Shown: positions 30,418 to 42,600 of the stretch, in pieces
How the letters are laid out: every line of letters begins with the position of its first letter
Numbering within the stretch: the first letter of the stretch is position 1
Source: Chaetoceros tenuissimus
Lineage: Eukaryota > Bacillariophyta > Thalassiosirophyceae > Chaetocerotales > Chaetocerotaceae
Reading direction: 5' to 3'
Assembly (NCBI GenBank): GCA_021927905.1
Contig: BLLK01000061.1
Span: 124,001-188,000 of the forward strand
Length of the DNA stretch: 64,000 bases
Notes under the pieces: generated by a model
The model's input: only the letters and a program-made list of their open reading frames with translations
Database searches by the model: none
Told to the model about the DNA's origin: nothing
Made by a program: the position numbers and the translations under genes

Positions 30418-30757
30418 TAGAAGGAGAGACTTAGACTTTGAATTGAGACCTATTTACGAGTAATTGTTCTTGTAATTGAAAATAAGCAGGCAGGTGAGGG
30501 AAAGGATTTTGTTGTAAAAATGACTGGCTGTCGTTCAGATAGCCATCTTGCATTTATCTAGCTAGGTAAAGATCAAAAGAGCGGAGAAATAAAAAAGTCC
30601 GGAGAAATTTATATCAAAAAGAAGGACGACAGACGATGAGGGAAATATGGTGATAGATGATAGGAAAACATGTGATGTGATTGGATTATAATATTCTCGC
30701 CAGCAAGAATTACATCTTGTTTCAATTTGAATGTGAATCAAAAGTAACGGTATAAGA
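30418..30757. promoter_or_regulatory. divergent promoter region
   Basis: 340 bp between the divergent IGPS-like and 2-hydroxyacid oxidase genes. No named motif. Confidence 0.35.
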
Positions 30758-32133
30758 ATGAGTCCGCCGCATGCATCCAAGAAACACAAAGTCTTGAAGA
30801 AAATTTCAGACAAGAATGATTTCAGGCACAAATGTTACAACTTGGATGATTTCCAAAAGTTAGCAAAGAAGATTCTACCAAAAGATTTATACGAATATCT
30901 TGCTAGTGGAACAGACGATGAACAAACCTTGTTGATGAATCGTTCTGCTTTCCAGTCGTTCTACTTGCGTCCCAGAGTGATGAAGCCCGTAGGAAATATT
31001 TCTACTGCTGTGAGTATCAGATTGTTTTTGCTATATCTTTCAATCCTCTTTGTTGAAATAGTCATTGACGTTATCTTAGACTTCTCTGTTTGGAAGACAA
31101 GTGAGTATGCCCGTCTATTGCTCGCCAGCAGGAGTTCATGCACTATGTGAGCCAAAGGAAGGGGAATGCGCAACGGTTCGAGCATTTACAAATGCTGGTC
31201 TTATGTTTGGCCTTTCACAGCATTCCACACGTTCCATAGAACAAGTTGCAGCTGCTATTTCATCACCTGCAGATAAGAATCTATGGTTCCAAGCATATAT
31301 TCTAAAAGACCGCGGTACGACTATGAAACTTATTCATCGTGCTATAAAAGCTGGATACAAGGGAATGTTTATAACTGTGGATTCGGTTCGTTTTGGGTAT
31401 AGAGAGGCCGATGCGAGGAATGGCTTTAATGGCTTACCTAAACCACACCGCCTCGTAAACTATGATGAAGTTGGCAAATCAACTTTGGAACAAACTTATA
31501 ATAGCCATAAAGAAGCTGCGTGGGATCAAAACACAGAGCAAATGTTTGAACAAAATGTATCATGGAAAGACATTGAGGTGATCAAGAAAGAATTAAGAAA
31601 GCTTGATATTCCACTAGTTGTGAAAGGTATCATGGTTGCAGAAGATGCTGAATGTGCAATACTAGCTGGTGCAGATGGTATTGTCGTGTCTAATCATGGT
31701 GGTAGACAGTTGGATGGAGCTCAGGCTAGTATAGAGGCACTACCAGAGATAGCTAGACAAGTAGCAGGTAGAATACCTATTTGGCTTGATGGTGGAGTGA
31801 GGAGAGGTACAGTAAGTATACAACAAGCTCTTCTCTAATACTTTATATGTAGGCAACTGATGAAGTTGTAAAAAAATTTGTCTTTAGGATGTGTTAAAGG
31901 CATTGGCGCTTGGAGCTTCCGCGGTTGGTATTGGTAAACCTTTCTTTTTTGCACTTGCGGTAGGAGGAGAAGAGGCAGTTGCATATATGCTTCATTTGTT
32001 GCAAACTGAATTAGAAGCTGCCATGTGCATCTGTGGAATAGATAAAATTTCTGATATCACACCTCACCATGTAGCTCGCTTGGAATCATCTGCATCAAGG
32101 ATGTTACCTAATTCTGCACGATCATTTCTGTAA
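30758..32133 (+). CDS. FMN-dependent (S)-2-hydroxyacid oxidase, glycolate-oxidase type (3 exons)
   Basis: Exons 30758-31009, 31080-31811 and 31888-32133 give 409 aa, all phase 0. Splicing restores NISTATSLFGRQVSMPV and RRGTDVLKALALG. Active-site residues are visible: Tyr in CYNLDDF, Tyr in FQAYILKDR, Asp in TVDSVRFG, Arg of GYREADARN, Lys in VVKGIMVAEDA, and the catalytic His/Arg in SNHGGRQLDG. It oxidises glycolate or L-lactate to the keto acid. In diatoms such enzymes serve photorespiration or lactate use in mitochondria or peroxisomes. The C-terminus (RSFL) is not a clear PTS1. The changed TVDSVRFG loop (usually TVDTPRLG) lies near the substrate, so its preference is open. Confidence 0.93.
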
Positions 32134-32200
32134 TACTCGTAGGTATTGAATAAGTACGAAATGAATGCAAGCGCAAGTATATTTCCGTAATATATTTAAT

Positions 32201-33658
32201 TTACACTAGCTTCAAATCATTCTTTACACTCTTCAGATAGTCTCGGACCTCGGAAGCTTTTGCTCGCTTTCTCCAGTCATATTCAAAGCACATATCCATA
32301 GCTTTCATCATTGCTCTATCTATTGGATGTTCACTCTCAAGATAACTATTAGTTAATGGTGGACGTTCATCATCCATCACAAGCTTTGCTGCTTTTTCGT
32401 CATCTTCAATGTCGTCAAAAGGAAATATTCCAGTGACGATACTGTACAATGTATTACCCAAAGAATATACATCCACTTTTTCAGATTGCATTTCATATTT
32501 GTACTCTTCAGGAGCCCGAAAGTGCCAATTTGCTGGATTTCCTTCATTCCATAGATAGGGACAGGATTCTTGTTTCTTTTCATTCCAGTAAAAGAGATGC
32601 CCACGGTTGAAATCGTTGAGTTTATATCTGCCATCTACCCATACCCACTGATTCAGCATAATGTCTGTATGACTCATGGCAGCATATCCATTTCTACTTT
32701 CAATTGTGTGCAAATCAGCCATTCCACTACTTGCTTGTATAGCAAAATCCAACTTTTGTTGTCTAGACAATGGACTGAACTTTCGTTTTTTCTGTTCCTC
32801 TCTTAATGTTCGGTCCATAAGCGTTCCTCCATCAGCATATTCAAACAAACCACCAAACGCACAATATCCGTATATATCTGTAATCCAAGGACTTTTGGTC
32901 GTCCTCTCATATATCAATCCATCAACTCGATGTCGATCAAGCAAATTCGGTAAATAGAAATTTTTATTAACACCTAAAGTTTTGAGCGCTATCGGATCAT
33001 ATTCACTCAAGACTTGAAACGTGGACCTATACCATCCACTTGCCAGATATTTTCCTTGCTCCAAATCATTCAAAGGAAATTCATGTATTGTATTACATGT
33101 AGGATAATGATGCGTCTGCCATTCATGCATCGGTTTACAATCGGGCTGATCCTCATACCCAGTAAAAATTCTGACCCAGGACTCATTGTAAAATTCATCA
33201 TTTTTCAAATGTTCCTGTTGTTCTTGGTCTCGTTTGGTCCATGAAGAAAGTTGTCGTTCTGTTGAATACGTGTATATTATTTTCGAAGATTCATTTGGTG
33301 ACGTGTATCGTATTTGCATGGGATGAATTATGAGTCCACTTTTCATTTTCGACGAAGCTTTTCGTCGATAAGTTCCAATTATGAACATCAATGCAAGTCC
33401 AAAGAGAAAAAGAGAATATTGCAACACCTGTGTTCTTCTTTGTAGGAATAATTTCAATCGCAACCAATTCATGTGAGTAGTCGATACCTTCTTCTTTCCA
33501 GTTTTATCGTCGTCGTTGTCTACATACATGTCGATCTTGGTGTTCCTATCTTTTATTTTGTTGGATAATGATAAAGGCAAGAAGGATCGAGAATGCGATG
33601 TCCTCTGGAATGCACGTTTCTTGGTTGACCTGTTGCTAAACGAATTTCGACTCATCAT
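32201..33658 (-). CDS. membrane-anchored kinase-like protein with HTD and DFN motifs
   Basis: 485 aa. Residues 1-75 are basic and disordered. One transmembrane helix spans 80-97 (YSLFLFGLALMFIIGTY), flanked by Arg/Lys on both sides; the kinase-like domain could face the lumen (type II). Domain landmarks: IALKTL (K226 of the VAIK motif), IYGYCAFGGLFEYADGGTL (hinge), SHTDIMLNQ (330-338, catalytic-loop Asp present, Arg replaced by Thr), KLNDFNRG (346-353, DFG changed to DFN), RAPEEY (381-386) and VYSLGNTLYSIVTG. A glycine loop is not recognisable. The two Asp and the Lys persist, so activity is possible, but this is an atypical, diatom-type kinase family. It could be a secretory-pathway kinase. 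Confidence 0.75.
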   Translation of the reverse strand: MMSRNSFSNRSTKKRAFQRTSHSRSFLPLSLSNKIKDRNTKIDMYVDNDDDKTGKKKVSTTHMNWLRLKLFLQRRTQVLQYSLFLFGLALMFIIGTYRRKASSKMKSGLIIHPMQIRYTSPNESSKIIYTYSTERQLSSWTKRDQEQQEHLKNDEFYNESWVRIFTGYEDQPDCKPMHEWQTHHYPTCNTIHEFPLNDLEQGKYLASGWYRSTFQVLSEYDPIALKTLGVNKNFYLPNLLDRHRVDGLIYERTTKSPWITDIYGYCAFGGLFEYADGGTLMDRTLREEQKKRKFSPLSRQQKLDFAIQASSGMADLHTIESRNGYAAMSHTDIMLNQWVWVDGRYKLNDFNRGHLFYWNEKKQESCPYLWNEGNPANWHFRAPEEYKYEMQSEKVDVYSLGNTLYSIVTGIFPFDDIEDDEKAAKLVMDDERPPLTNSYLESEHPIDRAMMKAMDMCFEYDWRKRAKASEVRDYLKSVKNDLKLV

Positions 33659-34008
33659 TCATTCAGCATGTGTTCGTCTTGCTTGATAAACTCTCTGACC
33701 TTTCAACTGCTATGCAATTAGTAGATGCAGCTACCTTTCTGATCAGTTTTTCTCCTAAATGTTGATGACTTCGTAATAGGAAATAGGAATGGAAAACACA
33801 CAGTAAGAAGAAGAAAAAATCTATATAGCTACATAATACTATTTGGCTCGCAGCTGCCTGGTCCTTCTTCTTCGTCGATAGTAGTGACGATTTTATGAAC
33901 CTTTTACGTCTCCATATTTCAAATTTTAATTGGAAATGATCAATGAATCCCTATTTTTACATGTGCAAAATTTCTATTGTCTTTCTCGTCATTTTTTGGA
34001 CCAAAGTC
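33659..34008. other. intergenic, no gene seen
   Basis: 350 bp between two minus-strand genes. It should contain the kinase-like gene's promoter. No RNA or coding signal. Confidence 0.4.
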
Positions 34009-35801
34009 TCAAGGTTTTGAAAGGACATCTTCACTTGAATTCTTGTCCCTTAGACTCATTCCCTCGATTAGTTCATCTTCGTCAAATTCTTCCCCATCTC
34101 CGTCGTCGTACTCTATCCACCAAAAGCCTCCATCTTTGTTGTACTTCTTGACGCTTCCAAAATAGAGGTCTGTTCCAAAAAAGTATTTTGCCACTCGTGT
34201 CCCAATGTATCCTTCTGGATTTGACTTTGGATTAATTACCTTCGGACCTTGATTCTTGTAAGCTTTAATGTATTCTATTGTGGTAACAAGATATTTAACA
34301 TTCACAATACGATTAGTTGCAAAGATCAAAAATGAGTAAACAAAGTAAATAATAATAATGGAGACTCACCTTTGACATCTTCCAGCTCCACGTCTTCTGT
34401 ATCTCCATCTAGATAATTTACTCGAAACAGGAATTTTCCATCTTCATCAATCCACAATCGCTCCACATGTCCACCATATGGTACACTTTCCCCAGTGTCT
34501 TCATCTACAAAGTGTTTGACCAATGATTCTCCAACGTATTTTTCAAGCTTTGCTCTCTTGGCATCAATAGTTTCTGCACTTTCTTTTCTTGGACTGATAA
34601 CTGGTGCCTTGTTTTGAGTAGAGGTAGTAGTAGCTTCCTTTTGTTTCTTCAAACACTTTTCTTCTAGAATATGGGAGACAGCAAAATGTGCCAACCCAGC
34701 CAATTTCTTCACATTAATTTTTTCAGCTTTCCCTTGTAAGATACCAGAATAATCCTCGTCGCACAATTTCATCAATAGCTAAAACGGCAAATAGATTAGT
34801 AATGTGAGTGCATATGTAATTGAATAAAGGGGTTCATCGTGATTATTTTTGGTACTCACTTCAGTTGAACCTCCGCATATGACAACTTGTCTACTTTTAT
34901 TCACAAATACATCTGAATCCTTTTTTCTCTTGTTTTTCCCTCCCACGACATCAATCCATTGTTTATGCACACTTCTCATCAAACTAGCAACTTCCATCAA
35001 ATTTGAAGAAACCATGGCATTCTTTGTATCGGACGCAAAAGTATCTAATGGCTTTGAAACGCGAATGCATCGATCTACAAGTGGTTCCACAAACTCAGGA
35101 ACCGAAATAGGCGGTAATGCATCCGTTCCAGTATGCATAGCATCAAACCTCATTTGTAACCCAGCAGTGATACCTCCTCCCAAGACATTACCATTATCAT
35201 CTGTAGCTGCATATGTCAATGCTGTGCCACCATCAAATACAAGTGCTGGTGCTCCACAAGTTTTCAAAGCAGCATACAAAGTAGCCAAGCGATCAATGCC
35301 CATGTTCGGATACGCTCCCTGCTCTTGTGTGAAAAAATCTGATTTTTGCAATTCAATGAGTCTACATGGCAAGTCACGCATGAGTCTTTGCACCAGTGCA
35401 GTCTGCTCAGAGTTACTACTGATGATGTAGAATGTAGGTTTGAATCCCCTTTTTTCATTCTGTTTGTTCATTGCTTCGATGGAAGGACTTTCAGTTTCTA
35501 GTCCAAAGAACCAGTCAGTCAAGCTCTGACAAAGGCATTGAGTGAAGCAATTGAGCATTTCTTGCTTACTTCCCATAGTCTCTTCCATGGTGAGATGCGG
35601 TGTTCGCCAGAACGTGGTAGGGTTGAGATCGTTGTGTCTTTCACCGTGGAGTGCCCATTGAATGGTGGAGTTTCCAATGGATATCGAGAAGACCTGCTTC
35701 TCATTCTTTTTGGGACCCGATGCTGGCCAAGAGGACTTTGAGAAATTGGAATAGGACTCGTTACTTGTAGAAGTCACTGTAGCATGAAGATCGTTTGTCA
35801 T
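34009..35801 (-). CDS. type III pantothenate kinase fused to two Tudor-like domains (3 exons)
   Basis: Exons 35801-34860, 34778-34370 and 34274-34009 join in frame to 538 aa. Residues 35-355 are type III PanK (CoaX, the ASKHA fold): SISIGNSTIQWAL (phosphate 1, with Ser where most bacteria have Asp), MGIDRLATLYAA (the GxDR motif, 168-179), LVFDGGTALTYAA (188-199), LGGGITAGLQMR, and VVICGGSTELL rebuilt across intron 1, continuing to GLAHFAVSHIL. A Lys/Ser-rich linker follows. Residues about 393-450 (KYVGESLVKHF...YLDGDTEDVEL) and about 472-525 (IGTRVAKYFFG...WWIEYDDGDGEE) are two Tudor/PTM-like beta barrels. PanK makes 4'-phosphopantothenate for CoA. From memory, cyanobacterial CoaX also has an 'IGNSR' loop, so descent from the plastid ancestor is possible. 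The fusion is supported by in-frame splicing. Confidence 0.85.
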
Positions 35802-36662
35802 GATTTATATTTTAGATCTTGTGGTCGGTAGGAAGTTCTGAATAGAAAGATATGTTTTGTACTGTGGCTCTATTTAGCTTGAAATTTCTTGAAACTTTGG
35901 CTGCCACTGCTCTCCAATTACTTTTGAAAGATGATTTCGCGTTGAACCAGAAGCTTCTTGATAGAGACAAGTCTATTTATGAATTGTTTGATGTTGACAA
36001 GGTCTGACCTGACCTATGGAAAGATTTGTGCAAATTGCAAGTATCAAGTACATATTTTTTGAACACTGCACCGACAGAGCGAGCAGCGAGTAGCGATCTC
36101 CCACGGCTTTCACGGGGCCTAATTAGATCCTTTAATCAATTTTAGATTTTGTATAGCAATGTGAATAGCCAATTCCATTAGTTGGATTTTGACATTCATT
36201 TCCGAAATTCCATGCGAAAGTTTGGAAAAAAAATAATTACTCTGAAATGCTCACTTTTACTCGCTTCGGTTAATAGTATGATATGAAGATCATACCATGT
36301 AGTTCAAACCTCAATGACAGGGATTGAAAAAGCTTTACAACACTACAATGCACAAATTGAAAATAGAACATTTTCAATCGTATGAATGCTTGTATCAAGA
36401 TTGCTTTTATCAACCCTAGTCAACCGTAAAGACACTTGACTTCCTGGCTAATAATAAATCTTCAACGAACTAAGTCATTGCTTTTGGAATAATCCATGTT
36501 TATATTTAACTTATCTTTCAACACATAATACTTTTTCTTATCTTTATTTCTTTCAACACATAATACTTTTTCTTTCTTTTTTTTCACACATGGTGTTTTT
36601 TCTTTCTTTTTTCACACATAATATCTTTAAACTTCACTTTTCACTGGGCACTTGATCAAAGC
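35802..36662. other. intergenic, with a GC-richer patch and a 3' pyrimidine repeat
   Basis: 861 bp between the PanK-Tudor start and the end of the giant gene. A GC-richer patch lies near 36068-36120. The right-hand 110 bp is the repeat listed separately. No gene is supported. Confidence 0.45.
36514..36625. repeat. degenerate tandem repeat (CACATAATA + TTTTTCTT units)
   Basis: About four units of 25-35 bp share CAACACATAATACTTTTTCT-like sequence, grading into TTTCACACATGGTG and TTTCACACATAATATC. The repeat lies 40-150 bp past the stop of the giant gene, so on the transcript it reads as purine-rich 3' UTR or 3' flank. It may form part of the processing region, or it may be neutral slippage. 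Confidence 0.7.
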
Positions 36663-39600
36663 TCAATTGTTCTGGCGTCTCATCATTTGAATAATTGCAC
36701 AACTTGCAAATAAACATCCACCAAACACCATTGCCAATTGATACTTCATCATAGATTCCTCTGAATCTTTCATCCTTTGCATCTCATCCAACAATGTTTG
36801 CTCGTGTTCCTTCATCTCCAACTCTCTCTTCTGTTCCACCTCTTTCATTTCCAATTCCCTCTTCTTTTCCAACTCTTTCATCTCCTTGATCTCCAACTCT
36901 TTCTTCTTTTCCATCTCATCCAACAACTTTTGATCGTGCTCTTTCAACTTCATCTCTCTCATACTCTCCATTTGTTTCATTTTCAACAGTGCCCCTTCAA
37001 TTGACTCGAGTTTATCCTCATTCTCAATTTGCTTCAGCTCCCGATTACCACCATTTCTCATTTCAGTATCTACATCTTCATCTGCCTCCTCTCGATGATC
37101 CGCATCAGAATTGACATCAATAGAGTACATTTCCAAATCTTCCTTGCATGGAATGATGCGAACATCCTGGATGCTATAAGATACACCTTCGCGGAGAAGT
37201 CGCTGCTCCGTACCAACACTTTCATCGTTGTTCAAAGCACCCTTCAAACTTTCAAAGATATCAGATGAAGTAGACCTATTAGAACCCTTCAGTAGTCTTC
37301 TACTATTAGGTACTGATGCAATCTCTACTTCAGCTGAAAGCACAGAATTCTTTTCGTCGCAATAGACTTCTGAAATATTGAGTCTATCGTCAATCTGTAA
37401 TGATGAGAACTGAGATAGTTCGGAGCGCAACTGCCTTTCTCCATCAACAGAACATGAAATACCTTTACTTCGTTTCAAAAATCTAAATCGAGTTGAGGCC
37501 CTTGATAGATCCATCGCAGCAAACCTTTTTGTGAAGCGAACATTACCCTTTGTCTGATGGTCTATTGGGTTTTCGTTCTTATCTTCAATGTAGGATAAAC
37601 TTTCGCCACCAATTTTTCCTATTTCGACGGTGAATTCTTGTCCATTGATCTGAGATACACTAAGACCACTTGTGTAATCGACTTGAAACTGGATCTTTCT
37701 TCCCTCACAAATGACATGTAGCCCATCGCCATTCCTTAGGACAAAGTCAGAGTTTTGGGATAGCCTCCTATGAGACGATCCTACGTTGGTTAGATTTCGA
37801 GTTCGTGACGAGCCACCATTCGGTACAGACATGTTGCTCGGAATGTCTGAAGGTAAGTCACTTGGTATAGTGCTTGGAGTTAAGGACGGAATTGAACTAG
37901 GAAAGTCTGACGGCGCATCAGAAGGGCTCAAGGACGGAACATCACTTGGTACTGATGACGGAATTGAGCTTGGTGTATTTGAAGGTATATCTGTTGAGGT
38001 GGGAAAAAGAAAAAAATAACAGAGTTGGTAAAATAAAATTGAAAGTGATAATAAATGCGACGACATGATGGTATGATTGTGAATTAAGTTGTGTGAATAG
38101 CACAAACATAGTGAATGGCTTTCACATAAATAATAAAAGTCTCTCCTGTTTCTACTCACCACTAGGTAATAATGAAGGAACTGAACTTGGAATATCAGAA
38201 GGTGCAGTAGACGGAACTGAGCTAGGCAAATCTGATGGTGACGCAGATGTACTTGGCATTCCACTTGGACTTGAGCTCGGACTTAGACTTAAGCTAGGAC
38301 TTGCAGTTGGTCCAGCGATTGTCATTTCAATATCAAAGCTAAAAGGTGTACGACAATCCAGGTCCTCTGTAAACTCAACATACATTTCTTGTCCAAGTAG
38401 TACTTCTTCTTCAAGAGGTTGTGGATATCCATAAGGCTCTGGTGGATTAAAATCGATAACACCAGTGATAATGTCGTCTCTTGAATACTGAAACTCAAGA
38501 GGTCCTAGACATTAAAATAGGTTGGATGAATATCAATGAGCCAAAAAAATGTGCCAATATCATAGTTAACGAGCTTACCTGCAATTTTATCACATTTTGC
38601 TTCAATTATTACTTCATAAGATGCATCTTGTAGTAATCCATCTCCGATAAACCAATCTAAACTAATGAAACCGTAATCACTTTCTTCAGATTGAGCAAAA
38701 TCCATATCTACCAAACCATTCTCACTTTGCATCTTGCCGTTTCTCCATGTTGTAGTCCCCTTCTTACGGTAGAGAAATGATATCTTTTCAAGTCTTCCCT
38801 TTGGTACGAGTTTTTCAACAAAAGTGGAATTCTTTTCATGGTATTTTGGATTGAATACTGTTACAGTCAATGAATCTTTGTTTGACGATAAATTGTTCCT
38901 AAGAAAACCTTGATCTCGTTTAAGTTCCCCAGCCCACTGTACTGTTGGGCACGGCTCAATCCACTTCAATCTCTTTTCATTGGTTCCAGGTTTCACGTAA
39001 TTGTATAAATATTCAGATACAGGTTCCTATAACCAAAACTTTTAGCACGATTCGTTGCGTAATTAGTATTTTCGAAGATTTACTTACTGTTTCATAATCC
39101 ATTGCAAATTCACATGCACTGCGTAATGCGAGCCTTGCGGGAAGAAATTCATATCCTTTTGTCTCTCTTGTGACTCTAACAAACCGAAACTCAGGAGTTT
39201 CCTTATCTACATCAATGTTTTCAAAATTTCATGAGTTTGAGTTGTATGTTAAGAAACTGAAACAAACGAAGCAAATCTTCAGAACTCACCTAATTTGATT
39301 GCAATACCTTCATAATCGAGACTTTCAAAAGTGTCCAAACGAATCTCTGAAATTGAATTTGCATGTTAGTACTAGATTTTATAAGGAAAATGGAGGGCAA
39401 AAGTTGGGATTGAAGCACTCACCAAGAGCTGAAGTTGTATCATCAATATCCTGAGCTATGAGAAAGTATGAATACACATGCTCACCAATATTAAGGAACT
39501 CTATATCAAAAACAATCTCCTTGTCAGGGAAAATAAACTGACTAGGCTGGGATAGGATTCTCACTCTCGGATCTTCACCCTTGATTGTACCTTTCTCCCA

Positions 39601-42600
39601 TCTGCATCTTGTTATTCCCTATTTGATAACTGTTTAGAACATAGCTCGTTTATATGTACATCAAATTGAAAACGAATATAGAATTAACTTACCCCAACCG
39701 TATCAAAAACAAAGCTTCCATACATCTCGTCATGGTATATATCAAGCACTATTTCATCTCCGTCATCGCTTCAATACAAGCAGATTATGAGAAGGAAAGA
39801 AAAATAGAGATTTTACATTCATACACTTGTTGCACTTACGGATCTCCAAGCCCAAAGGAAACAGAAGTTTCAATGCCTTCTTCATTTGTTATAGAGCTGG
39901 AGTGCTCTACATGAAAATCGAAATTCATGCCTCCTTCTACACCTACTAGAACTCCAGGTCCTTCGAACGAGGTTGACAGACCGCCGACTCCAGCACTTAA
40001 ATCTAGTGAATAGTTACACCCAGCAAAAGCTGTTCCAAGTGCGATTGCACCGCCAGCAATTGGTAAAATTGCAGCAGCAGCCAAACCTAGAAAACAGTGA
40101 GGATTAATGAGGATCAAAAGATAATATCTAAAATATTTATATTGTACTTACCAGCACCAGCACCAGCAGCTGCTAAACCAGCAAACGCTCCAGCACCACC
40201 TGTGCAAATAAGTGAAATAAGTGAAATTTCTAAATGGAATGGTGAATTTGCGATTGAATTCTTAAAGACTTACCAAACACTCCACTTAATACTCCCGGAA
40301 TGATAGGATTGCAATTTTGTTTGGTATATGCTTCGGTTGAGCCCTTACTCATACTCATCTCGAGCATGCCTGCATCACCTGATATCTGTACCCTCATTGC
40401 CTTGCGAATGGAATCTCTGTTGTTATCAGAACCAGCACCCTCTTGTCCATTCAAAAGTTGAGAAGTCCCATCCATCATTGTTGCGCTTGATATCAGTTTC
40501 TCCGGAACGAGTGGTGTCTCAATGTCAGTAATCTTTAAATCCTCATTATTGCCACCGTTACCCTGAAACCAATTAGAAATCCTCTTATTCTGATCTTTTG
40601 CAGCTTTCTTGGCATCTTCATTTGACTTTATTGTATTCTTCCATCCATCAAGAGCCATTTGAAGGGTACTCAATTTTAGATTTTCATAGTCTTTATCTGA
40701 GTCAACACAGATTCGTCCAGGATTTGTTGCAGTAATTTTTCCTAGACAACTTCCCTTTTGAGGAGATGGACAACATATGATTGATGATGACATTTCCTTG
40801 ATTGTATCTTTCTGAGAAGTAATAGCTGATTCTAATTCAGGAATCTTGACCAGCTCTGCAAATAGAACAAAATAATATTAGCACACTAAACTGAGTGGCA
40901 CTTAAAATAATCATACGTCACATTGATATACTTTCACTTACTCAAATGGTAAAGGGTATAGAATGATAGAGCTGGCTTGCTTGAATCTGCTTGTAGGTCA
41001 AATGCAACTGATGATTCAAACTCCGTTTTACTGTTTCGAGTCACTAGTTTTGGTTTACTGCTTTCTCTATTCCATTTCACCAGAAAAATCTCTTCATACA
41101 TTACAGACAAGTTTGGTACTGGATTAATAAAATACATGTGAGTACATATTCCATATCGTATGCGATTCAGTATGCAATCCACTTCAAACTCTTCTTGACA
41201 CTTACCAATGAAAACGTCAGACTCTTCTCCTGCACGGGCAGGCTCTTCACTAGTTGTATATGACCATGTTGTAGAGATCTCGTTACTTCTTTCATCAGAA
41301 TTGCTCATCATATCAGCACTTATACCTCCCCCAAGCGGTATCTCTCCTTCAAATTCGGCATCACTTACTCCCTGTTTTTGAACGTAAAGATTGATTTCAA
41401 TACTCTTCACAAATTACTGACAAATTTGTGATATGAAGTTACTTACTGTACAAAACAATACTATGGCTCCCATACCACCTCCAGTACATAAATCTCCATC
41501 AAAAGATGTACCAGCAGCTATGGTGAGATCTATGGAAGATGCAATATTGACAACTGTCTCTGATGCAGCGATTCTCGACTTTGTAACCACATTTTCATAC
41601 GATGCGTACGAAGATCCTCCACTATTGAAAAATTAAAGGATATCTCCAGTCAGTAATGATGGAGAATGAAACTGAAACATATTTAAGGATAAACATCAGA
41701 ATATACTTACGGTGGATCTCTCAAAATCATGATTGGGTTGTGTGTTGGAAGTGCAAACATGTTTCCATTACCTTTCCCATAATTTCCTGGAGAAAATTTT
41801 GTAATATATGTGTGTTGAGTCATTGTGATTACATGATAAGTCTTTTTGCATGATCAAAAGCAATGCTTACCTTGTATGAAAAACTTTGCCGAATGTCTAA
41901 CATCGATGGCTTTTGCTGAAGATGCTACTGAGATAAAGAGGTTTCTTGTAAAGTCTCCATACGGATTTGGACGACCTGTTATCAATGTGCTATAGTAGAT
42001 GTTATTGTGAGTAAACACATAAAGAACCGAGCGATAACGAGTTTAGCAACATGACCTAATACTTACTAATCTATACCTGAAAAGGTATTACCTCCTATAT
42101 CCTGCGTCTGACTTACTGTAACGTTACACAAGCTGGTAAAAGGTAAGCAATATCATAATGAGAGAGAGTCCATCTAATATGGTAAAGTTTTAAAATGAGC
42201 ACTTACCCACTTCCTTGTCTACCGTTGGCTATATCACCAACATTTGCAAGATCAACATCGCTACACATAATCAAAGCCCTTTGTGTCACATAATCAACAC
42301 TCTTGTAGAAGTCGTCGAAACCATCCATCCTACAAATATCATGATTCAACGAACGTGTCAGTGCAAAATTATAAGAAGTAAGTAGAAACAAAAAACAAAC
42401 TGAAACATACCTATCTGCTCCAAGATTACTATGTATGTTGACTGTGTGTGTATCATCTACTTTGCTGCAATAAACTTCATCTTTGATAATTTCATACTCA
42501 AGATCAACGCGCAACTTGAACAAAGACATGTAATCAATTACATGGAAAGAATCAAACCCAATTTTCGTTGATAATTGATCGTATCTCACATTCTCTACCT

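Noticed and set aside
32201-33658. Calling the kinase-like protein a dead pseudokinase.
   Set aside because: The VAIK Lys, the HxD Asp and the DFx Asp are all present; only accessory positions have changed.
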